Positions 1 to 5,167 of a stretch of DNA of 6,069 nucleotides are shown here, piece after piece. A program made the translations under genes and the position numbers. Position 1 is the stretch's first letter. Every line of letters begins with the position of its first letter. A model generated the notes under the pieces. The model was not told where the DNA came from. It did not search any database and saw only the letters and a list, made by a program, of their open reading frames with translations. Source of the stretch: Deltaproteobacteria bacterium (lineage in GTDB: Bacteria > Desulfobacterota > Binatia > DP-6); the NCBI GenBank assembly GCA_005879245.1, contig VBLA01000257.1, positions 1-6,069 of the forward strand, read 5' to 3'.

Positions 1-33
1 CGGTCGCGCCGCTCTGCTTAACAGTCGGCACGC

Positions 34-1500
34 ATGCAGAGGCCGCTCGACGATCTGATCGCCCTCCTCGACCTGGAGGAGCTCGAGGTGAACCTCTTCC
101 GCGGGCGGAGCCCGCACGAGAACCGCCAGCGAGTTTTCGGCGGCCAGGTGGCGGGCCAGGCGCTCGTCGCCGCCGGCCGGACGGTCGAGCGGGGCATCGT
201 GCACTCGCTACACGCTTACTTCCTCCGGCCAGGCGATCCCGCGACGCCGATCCTCTACCAGGTCGACCGGATCCGCGACGGCCACACCTTCACGACCCGC
301 CGGGTCGTCGCCATCCAGCACGGCCGCGCCATCTTTCACCTCTCCGCGTCGTTCCAGCCGGCCGAGCCAGGCCCGGACCATCAGATTCCCATGCCGTCCG
401 CCCCCGACCCCGAGTCGCTCCCGTCCTGGGAAGAGCGGATCGCTCCCCTGCTCGACGACGTTCCGGAGGACGTGCGCCGCTGGATGACGCGGGATCGTCC
501 GGTGGAGACGCGGCCGGTCGACTTCGTCGACCCGTTCCACCCCCATGCGCGCCCGCCCCGGCAGCTCGTCTGGATCCGCACCAGCGGCCGACTCCCCGAC
601 TCGCTCCTTCTCCATCAATGCGTGGTCGCGTACGCCTCGGATATGACGCTGCTCGACACCGCCACGCTTCCTCATGCGATCGCCTGGAACGACCGGCGCT
701 TCATGATGGCGAGCCTCGATCACGCCATGTGGTTTCACCGGCCGTTCCGTGCCGACGAGTGGCTCCTCTACGCACAGGAGAGTCCATCGGCGCACGGCGC
801 GCGCGGCTTCACGATGGGGCACCTCTTCACGCGCAACGGGAATCTCGTCGTGTCGGTCGCCCAGGAGGGGCTCATCCGCCCGCTCGGTGAAGCGCCGCGC
901 TCACATCCTCCACACGGGCGACATCGGGAGCGCAGGGGTGCTCGCGGAGCTCACCCGGCTGGCGCCGGTCACGGCCATCAGCGGCAACGCCGACGGCCCA
1001 CCGCTCTCGCTCCTACCGCGCGCGCGTTGCGTCGAGCTCGGGGGAATCCGCATCCTGCTCGTGCATCACGGGTTCGTCCACGCCCGCCCGACGGCCGAGC
1101 TCGCAGCGGGCCTGCGAAGGTACCGGCCGACGGTTGCGGTCTTCGGGCACAGCCACGTCGCGTTCGTCACGCGCCGGTTGGGCATCCTCCTCGTCAACCC
1201 CGGCGGCGGCGGGCGCCGGCGGTTCCGCCTCCCGCGGAGCGTCGCCGTGCTCACGATCGGTGTGCGCGACGTGCGGGCGCGGGTGACGGTGCTCGACACC
1301 CGCGCCGCCGTCAGGCGCGAAATGCCGGCAGCACCCGCTCCGCGAACAGCCGGGCCGGATCGCGGGTGTCGCGGCCGAAGAACTCCATCACGAAGAGCGA
1401 GCAGCCGAGCGCGCGGTGGCGGTTGATCCGCTCGATCACACGCTCGGGACCGCCCCAGATGCCGTGCTCCTCGAGCCCGGCGCCCATGTGCCCGCCGTAG
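34..1500 (+). CDS. tesB: Acyl-CoA thioesterase II (TesB), stop codon lost at the normal end, out-of-family C-terminal extension
   Basis: Residues 1 to about 283 are a double-hotdog TesB thioesterase, which hydrolyses acyl-CoA to free fatty acid and CoA in the cytoplasm. Seen: the N-terminal FGGQVAGQAL block (35-44), the VHSLHAYFLRPGD block with H60, and the three positions matching the E. coli catalytic residues: D203 in YASDMTLL, S227 in ASLDHAMWFH (Thr in E. coli, Ser common elsewhere) and Q277 in VAQEGLIR. E. coli TesB has 286 residues and ends a few residues after this last motif, so the enzyme core is complete. No stop follows; the frame continues for about 200 Arg/Ala/Pro-rich residues. 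These are an off-frame reading of the phosphoesterase and of the antisense strand of the LLM gene, so they are probably not evolved protein. ATG 34 is the only start after an in-frame TAA at 19-21; no clear ribosome binding site is seen. The identification is very secure; the C-terminal end is not. Confidence 0.9.
   Translation: MQRPLDDLIALLDLEELEVNLFRGRSPHENRQRVFGGQVAGQALVAAGRTVERGIVHSLHAYFLRPGDPATPILYQVDRIRDGHTFTTRRVVAIQHGRAIFHLSASFQPAEPGPDHQIPMPSAPDPESLPSWEERIAPLLDDVPEDVRRWMTRDRPVETRPVDFVDPFHPHARPPRQLVWIRTSGRLPDSLLLHQCVVAYASDMTLLDTATLPHAIAWNDRRFMMASLDHAMWFHRPFRADEWLLYAQESPSAHGARGFTMGHLFTRNGNLVVSVAQEGLIRPLGEAPRSHPPHGRHRERRGARGAHPAGAGHGHQRQRRRPTALAPTARALRRARGNPHPARASRVRPRPPDGRARSGPAKVPADGCGLRAQPRRVRHAPVGHPPRQPRRRRAPAVPPPAERRRAHDRCARRAGAGDGARHPRRRQARNAGSTRSANSRAGSRVSRPKNSITKSEQPSARWRLIRSITRSGPPQMPCSSSPAPMCPP
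887..1426 (+). pseudogene. YfcE/MJ0936-type metallophosphoesterase lacking its N-terminus (remnant)
   Basis: In frame 2, from about base 899, the translation reads AHILHTGDIGSAGVLAEL, then SGNADG, VHHGFVH and FGHSHV, then LVNPGGGG. These are the successive metal-site motifs of small YfcE/MJ0936-family phosphodiesterases (GD, GNxD, H, GHSH). The family normally begins with a strand ending in D-x-H-G, about 25-30 residues before HILHTGD; that segment supplies metal ligands and is absent here. Upstream bases in this frame only repeat TesB coding sequence in the wrong frame. GTG 887 is a possible start, but the nearest AGGAGGG (863-869) lies 17 bases away and is explained by TesB codons. At the other end the family-like sequence fades near base 1305, and the frame runs about 40 residues further, antisense to the LLM gene. 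I infer a truncated, probably inactive gene created by a deletion that also removed the tesB stop. An assembly error is the main alternative. Confidence 0.72.
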
Positions 1501-2255
1501 ATCCGATTGGCACGTTCGAGGGCCGCACGTGCCGCCGCGTCCGTCTCGGCGATGACCACGAGACACTGCTGCGAGACCTCGATCGAGTCGAAGTCGCGTC
1601 CGACCTCCGCACAGCGTCGGCGAAGCGCGGCCACCTTGGTACCGAGCGCGGGCTGAAACACGGCCAGGTTGTTCCAGATGTCCGCGTGACGCGCCACGAT
1701 CCCCATCAGCACCCGCTCCCCACCCCCCCCGATCAGGATCGGCGGACGGCGGACGGGCTTCGGCTCGCAGACGACATCGCGCACGGTGAAGTGCCTGCCT
1801 TCGAAGGTCACGCGCTCCTCGCTCCACATGCGCTTCATGATCTCCGCCGTCTCGTCGAGGGCGCGCAGCCGATCGGCGAGCGACGGGAACGGACAGCCGT
1901 ACGCTTCGAACTCCGCGCCGAACCAGCCCGCGCCGAGCCCGACGATCGTCCGTCCATGCGCGACGTGGTCGATGGTCGCGATCTGTTTCGCGAATACCGC
2001 GGGATTGCGGAAGAAGGGCGGGCTGACGAGCGTCCCCAGCTCGGCGCGCTCCGTGATCGCGGCCACCGCCGCGAGCTCGCTCCACGCCTCGAAAATGGGA
2101 AGCGTCGGCATCGGCACGCTGTAGAGGTGGTCGCAGACCCAGAGCGAGTCGAAGCCGAGCCGCTCGAACTCGACCGCCGCCGCGCGGGTCTCGTCCCACG
2201 TGCGCTTGATCTGCGGGAGGGTGACCCCGAAGCGGGCTCGTCGTGCCTCTGCCAT
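1311..2255 (-). other. LLM oxidoreductase portion, possible independent translation from internal ATG 2255
   Basis: The oxidoreductase half begins exactly with its own ATG (MAEARRARFGVTLPQ), the normal N-terminus of stand-alone LLM-class enzymes, and gives a 314-residue protein, the usual family size. This suggests an ancestral separate gene whose start codon survives inside the fusion. No convincing Shine-Dalgarno precedes the ATG; the 25 bases upstream are pyrimidine-rich near the start. Independent translation would therefore depend on coupling to the hotdog part or on a leader that I cannot see. Confidence 0.45.
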
Positions 2256-2837
2256 GGGGGCGAACCCTAGCCGATCGCGCCGCGACGCATCCCCGGCGAG
2301 GAGGCGACCCACGGCGTGGATTCGCCGGCCCGCCACGCGCTCCTGCCATCCCTCGAAGCGGAGCTCCTCGAAGAGCGGGGTCGGGCGGCGGTAGAGAACC
2401 TCGAGCTTCGCGGTCGGTCCAGCCACACCCTGCATGACGTTGGCGACGTTGAACACCTGATCGAACGCGCCAGCGAGTGCGGCCCCGTGCACGCAGCCGG
2501 GCGGCCCCTCGTAGGGAGTCCCGAAACGGACCCGGCCGATCGCCTTCGGAGCCTCCCACGTGAAGTGGATCGGGGGGGCCAGTGGGCTCCGGCGTCCGAT
2601 GACGAGGTCGTAGGGAAAGCAGTCGTTCGGATCCGTGTTCGGCGCCGGCCGCTGGTACCGCGGCGGTGGCGGGCTCGGCACGAACCGGCGGAGCTCGGCT
2701 ACCACGCGCTCGACGGATTCCGTCGCCGCGGCGAGCGTCGCCGGCGGCGCCGCGACGGTCACCGTCACGTCGATCAGCTGGCGCACGCTCTCGGCGAGAC
2801 GCTCGAGCGCCGCGACGGCCTCGCTCAGGTCGCCCAC
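1311..2837 (-). CDS. Fused ORF: PaaI-type hotdog thioesterase domain plus LLM-class F420-type flavin oxidoreductase
   Basis: This 508-residue ORF joins two families. Residues 1-~192 resemble PaaI/THEM4-like thioesterases: a helical, Ala-rich N-terminus (1-50), a Pro-rich linker, GRRSPLAPP (81-89), then YEGPPGCVHGAALAGAFDQ with H117 and D126 at the usual active-site positions, and LYRRPTPL (148-155). Residues 195-508 are a complete luciferase-like monooxygenase-family protein of 314 residues, an (alpha/beta)8 barrel that typically uses F420 or FMN. It shows RFGVTLPQ, LGFDSLWVCDH, VGLGAGWFGAEFEAYG, EPKPVRRPPILIGGGGE, VARHADIWN and a normal end, RVLPAFRA. GTG 2837 is chosen because TAGGAGG lies five bases upstream. 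It is second in an operon, 9 bases after the aldo/keto reductase. Substrates are unknown. The linker ASRRDRLGFAP (184-194) stands where the last hotdog strand should end, so the piece may be a real bifunctional fusion, or two genes joined by loss of a stop. Confidence 0.85.
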   Translation of the reverse strand: MGDLSEAVAALERLAESVRQLIDVTVTVAAPPATLAAATESVERVVAELRRFVPSPPPPRYQRPAPNTDPNDCFPYDLVIGRRSPLAPPIHFTWEAPKAIGRVRFGTPYEGPPGCVHGAALAGAFDQVFNVANVMQGVAGPTAKLEVLYRRPTPLFEELRFEGWQERVAGRRIHAVGRLLAGDASRRDRLGFAPMAEARRARFGVTLPQIKRTWDETRAAAVEFERLGFDSLWVCDHLYSVPMPTLPIFEAWSELAAVAAITERAELGTLVSPPFFRNPAVFAKQIATIDHVAHGRTIVGLGAGWFGAEFEAYGCPFPSLADRLRALDETAEIMKRMWSEERVTFEGRHFTVRDVVCEPKPVRRPPILIGGGGERVLMGIVARHADIWNNLAVFQPALGTKVAALRRRCAEVGRDFDSIEVSQQCLVVIAETDAAARAALERANRIYGGHMGAGLEEHGIWGGPERVIERINRHRALGCSLFVMEFFGRDTRDPARLFAERVLPAFRA

Positions 2838-2849
2838 ACGGACCTCCTA
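2838..2849 (-). promoter_or_regulatory. Shine-Dalgarno overlapping the upstream stop codon (translational coupling)
   Basis: Read on the minus strand, the aldo/keto reductase stop TAG is the first part of TAGGAGG, followed by TCCGT and then GTG 2837. The strong ribosome binding site decides the GTG start and places the stop inside the binding site. Ribosomes finishing the reductase could reinitiate directly on the hotdog-LLM ORF. The motif and spacing are seen directly; the coupling is inferred. Confidence 0.75.
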
Positions 2850-3818
2850 CCAGGCGTACGCCTCGGGCGCCTCGCCCCCCGGTCCGGGCCAGATCGCATC
2901 GAGGCGCGCGACGCTCTCGGGAGCGAGCTTCAGCTCGAGGGCGCGCAGGCTGCCGGTCAGCTGCTCACGCGTGCGCGGACCGATGATCGGCGCCGTGACG
3001 GTCGGGTTCCGGAGCAACCACGCGAGTGCGACGTCGGCCGGCCGCTCGCCGAGCTCCCGGCAGAGCCCCTCGTACGCCTCGAGCTTCGGCCGGTGCTTCT
3101 CCACCGCATTCTGCAAGCGCTCTTGTCCTCGGCGTCCCTCGCTCGCTTTCTGGAGCGCCCCGCCGAGAAGGCCTCCCGCGAGCGGGCTCCAGGGCAGCAG
3201 CCCGATCCCATGCGCGCGGCAGGCGGGGACAACCTCGAGCTCGACGGTACGCGCGTTCAGGTTGTAGAGGCTCTGCTCGGAGACGATCCCGAGGAAGTGG
3301 CGCGCGGCCGCGGCGCCCTGCGCCTGCGCGATCTGCCACCCCGCGAAGTTGCTGCTGCCGACGTAGAGGATCTTGCCGGCGGCGACGAGTTGCTCCATCG
3401 CCTGCCATAGCTCTTCCCAGGGCGTGGCACGGTCGATATGGTGCATCTGGTAGAGATCGATGCGGTCGGTCCGGAGACGTTTGAGGCTCTCATCACAGGC
3501 ACGGCGGACGTGATGGGCCGACAGGCCGGTATCGTTCGGACCCCTGCCCATCCGTCCGTAGACCTTGGTGGCCAGGACGATCTGCTCGCGGCGGCCCCCA
3601 CCCTGCGCCAGCCAGCGGCCGATGATCTGCTCGGTCACTCCCTCGCCGGTGCGCCAGCCGTAGACGTTGGCGGTGTCGAAGAAGGTGATGCCGTGCTCCA
3701 GTGCAGCGTCCATGATCGCGAAGCTGTCGTCCTCGCTCGCGAGCGGCCCGAAGTTCATGGTGCCGAGACAGAGACGGCTGACGCGCAGTCCGATGCGGCC
3801 GAGGTGCACGTATTCCAT
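2847..3818 (-). CDS. Aldo/keto reductase, NADP-dependent
   Basis: This is a full-length 323-residue aldo/keto reductase, a soluble (beta/alpha)8-barrel enzyme that reduces aldehydes or ketones with NAD(P)H. The catalytic tetrad is visible: D48 and Y53 in FFDTANVYG, K85 in LATKVYG and H126 in LYQMHHID. Other family blocks are GSSNFAGWQI (154-163), PWSPLAGGLLGG (209-220) and the cofactor-phosphate loop IIGPRTREQL (278-287). The C-terminus PGPGGEAPEAYAW is typical of the bacterial YajO/general-stress-protein-69-like branch. ATG 3818 matches the normal start (MEYVHLGRIGLRVSRL); the 5' leader has no strong Shine-Dalgarno. It is the first gene of a leftward operon with the hotdog-LLM ORF, and diverges from the membrane phosphoesterase. 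The natural substrate cannot be read from the sequence. Confidence 0.93.
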   Translation of the reverse strand: MEYVHLGRIGLRVSRLCLGTMNFGPLASEDDSFAIMDAALEHGITFFDTANVYGWRTGEGVTEQIIGRWLAQGGGRREQIVLATKVYGRMGRGPNDTGLSAHHVRRACDESLKRLRTDRIDLYQMHHIDRATPWEELWQAMEQLVAAGKILYVGSSNFAGWQIAQAQGAAAARHFLGIVSEQSLYNLNARTVELEVVPACRAHGIGLLPWSPLAGGLLGGALQKASEGRRGQERLQNAVEKHRPKLEAYEGLCRELGERPADVALAWLLRNPTVTAPIIGPRTREQLTGSLRALELKLAPESVARLDAIWPGPGGEAPEAYAW

Positions 3819-3850
3819 GGGCCAACATTAGATCAGATGAGGGCGCCCTC
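3819..3850. promoter_or_regulatory. Divergent 32-base intergenic region with a perfect 12-base palindrome
   Basis: This gap separates the starts of the aldo/keto reductase (leftward) and the membrane phosphoesterase (rightward), so it must lie next to or inside both leader regions. Bases 3839-3850 read GAGGGCGCCCTC, a perfect inverted repeat that touches the GTG start of the phosphoesterase. Its left half (GAGGG) also serves as a plausible Shine-Dalgarno for that gene, seven bases before the start. The palindrome could be an operator for a dimeric regulator, or chance in GC-rich DNA. On the minus strand TCTAAT (3832-3827) resembles a -10 box, but no -35 match is seen. Confidence 0.4.
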
Positions 3851-5152
3851 GTGGTAGGTTCCCTCAGCCTCGGCTTCCGGGCGCTCGCCCTCGTAACCGT
3901 CGTCGGCGTCCCCCTCTACGCGTGGCGCGTGCGCGGGCGTGGGTACGCGATCTTTGGCCTCGTCATTCTCGCCGTCTCGCTCCCGGGCGCGGTAGCCATG
4001 CAAGCTCGCCTGCTCGCCTGGGCGCCGAGCGGACTCCACCTCGCGCTCGCCGGTGCGTTCGCCTACGGCATGGCAGCGGCGGGCACGCATCTGGCGGCGC
4101 TCGTGCGCGCCCGTCTGCGTCCCGCCCCGTTCCGCCTCCTCGTCAGCATTCCGGGAATGGTCTTCGTCGCGGCCGGCGCCCTGTCGGGACTCTGGCTGCT
4201 CGTGCTCCTCCCGGTACGAGCCCTCCTCGAGAGCCTCGGCTGGCAGGGTGCGCTCGCCGTGCTCCGCGGCCTCGACATGGTCCCGCTCGTGATCGCCGCA
4301 GGCTCGATCGTGACCTCCGCCCGACTCGTCCCGGAGATCGTCCGGGTGACGCTCGCGACGGAGGGCCCGCCCACCGTGTCACGGGTACCGGTCGAACGAT
4401 ATCGGCGACGTCGACCGAGCATCCTTTCCGAGCGGCCGCTCAGGATTCTGCAGATCGCCGATCCTCACCTCGGCCCATGGCAGCCAGTCCGCACTCTCGG
4501 GCGCCGCCTGGCACAGCTCGTCGCCCGGGAACCCGACCTCGTCCTCCTGACCGGTGACTTTCTCACCATGGAAGGCGTCGGAACGCCGGGCGCCCTCGCC
4601 GAGGCGCTCGCCCCCCTCGGCCGCACCCGGGGCCGCGCCTTCGCGATCCTCGGCAACCACGACCACGGCTGTGAGGACGAGGTGCGCGCGGCGCTCGACG
4701 CCAACGGCATCCGCCTCCTCGTCGACGAGGAGGCGCTGGTCGCCACGCCGGTCGGGCCGGTCCAGATCGTCGGCGCGGACTGGGTCGGCCGCGGGTGCCG
4801 GGAGCACATCCAGCAGCTCGTCGCCCGCCATCCGCGCCGCGCCGGACACCTCCGCCTGCTGCTCCTTCACGATCCGCGCGTCTTCCGGCACGTCCCGCCC
4901 GGGGACGTCGACCTGACGCTCTCGGGCCACACGCACGGCGGGCAGCTCGGCCTCCTGAGCCTCGGCCTCAACTGGACGGTCTTGAGCCGGAGCGCCTGGC
5001 CCGACCACGGGCTCTTCGGACACGGCGCGAGCCGGCTCTACGTCCACCGCGGAACCGGCTTCTACGGCTTCCCGCTTCGCATCGGCGTGCCGGGCGAGGC
5101 GTCGATCCTGGAGGTCGTGGCGCCCCTCAAGGCGGCTGCCGCACCCACCTGA
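3851..5152 (+). CDS. Polytopic membrane metallophosphoesterase (YaeI/YkuE-like calcineurin-type domain)
   Basis: This 433-residue protein has a hydrophobic N-terminal part with about five predicted membrane segments (roughly 7-25, 32-50, 61-86, 95-121, 133-158), a basic stretch YRRRRP (184-189), and then a metallophosphoesterase domain (196-423). All metal-site motifs of the calcineurin-like superfamily are present: D204/H206 (IADPHLG), D236 (LTGDF), N269/H270/D271 (LGNHDHG), H340 (LLHDP) and H360/H362 (SGHTHGGQ). The tail VHRGTGFYGFPLRIGVPGE fits the YaeI/YkuE branch, which ends in a similar glycine-rich PxR block. That branch contains phosphodiesterases acting on lipid-linked or cell-envelope substrates, including the Chlamydia UDP-diacylglucosamine hydrolase LpxG, but the substrate here is unknown. 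GTG 3851 is used because it follows GAGGG at a good distance and opens directly into the first membrane segment. It diverges from the aldo/keto reductase and converges with ilvB, so it is probably monocistronic. Confidence 0.9.
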   Translation: MVGSLSLGFRALALVTVVGVPLYAWRVRGRGYAIFGLVILAVSLPGAVAMQARLLAWAPSGLHLALAGAFAYGMAAAGTHLAALVRARLRPAPFRLLVSIPGMVFVAAGALSGLWLLVLLPVRALLESLGWQGALAVLRGLDMVPLVIAAGSIVTSARLVPEIVRVTLATEGPPTVSRVPVERYRRRRPSILSERPLRILQIADPHLGPWQPVRTLGRRLAQLVAREPDLVLLTGDFLTMEGVGTPGALAEALAPLGRTRGRAFAILGNHDHGCEDEVRAALDANGIRLLVDEEALVATPVGPVQIVGADWVGRGCREHIQQLVARHPRRAGHLRLLLLHDPRVFRHVPPGDVDLTLSGHTHGGQLGLLSLGLNWTVLSRSAWPDHGLFGHGASRLYVHRGTGFYGFPLRIGVPGEASILEVVAPLKAAAAPT

Positions 5153-5167
5153 CCACGCGGGGGAGGA
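5153..5167. other. Convergent intergenic gap, no terminator seen
   Basis: Only 15 bases separate the stop codons of the membrane phosphoesterase and ilvB. I see no stem-loop with a T-tract for either direction here or in the adjacent coding ends, so termination is Rho-dependent or occurs inside the opposite gene. This is a negative observation by eye. Confidence 0.5.

Noticed and set aside
712..717. Serine at TesB position 227 where E. coli has the catalytic threonine
   Set aside because: Ser at this position, in ASLDHAMWFH, is a common family variant and keeps the hydroxyl group; not a defect.
1733..1740. Run of eight C (G8 on the coding strand) in the LLM gene, a possible phase-variable tract
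   Set aside because: It encodes the conserved IGGGGE loop of the family in the correct frame, so there is no need to invoke slippage.
1416..2270. Plus-strand ORF of 284 residues antisense to the LLM gene
   Set aside because: Asp/Arg/His-rich translation without a recognisable domain; the opposite strand is clearly coding.
1066..2559. Long minus-strand ORF (497 residues) in another frame of the hotdog-LLM gene
   Set aside because: Arg/Gly/Pro-rich with no family motifs; the true frame gives clear domains. Only its short piece near 2256-2290 was considered, as a possible frameshift trace.
2316..3410. Long plus-strand ORF (364 residues) antisense to the hotdog domain and aldo/keto reductase
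   Set aside because: Low-complexity Arg/Ala/Glu composition with no recognisable motif, opposite two clear enzymes. It is a typical shadow frame in GC-rich DNA.
3827..3832. TCTAAT on the minus strand as a -10 box for the aldo/keto reductase
   Set aside because: It matches five of six bases, but no -35 element is seen at suitable spacing, and it would give an almost leaderless transcript. Too weak to annotate alone.
4379..5047. Minus-strand ORF of 222 residues opposite the phosphoesterase domain
   Set aside because: A shadow of the metallophosphoesterase; no motifs, and acidic/Ala-rich composition expected from the antisense of this codon usage.
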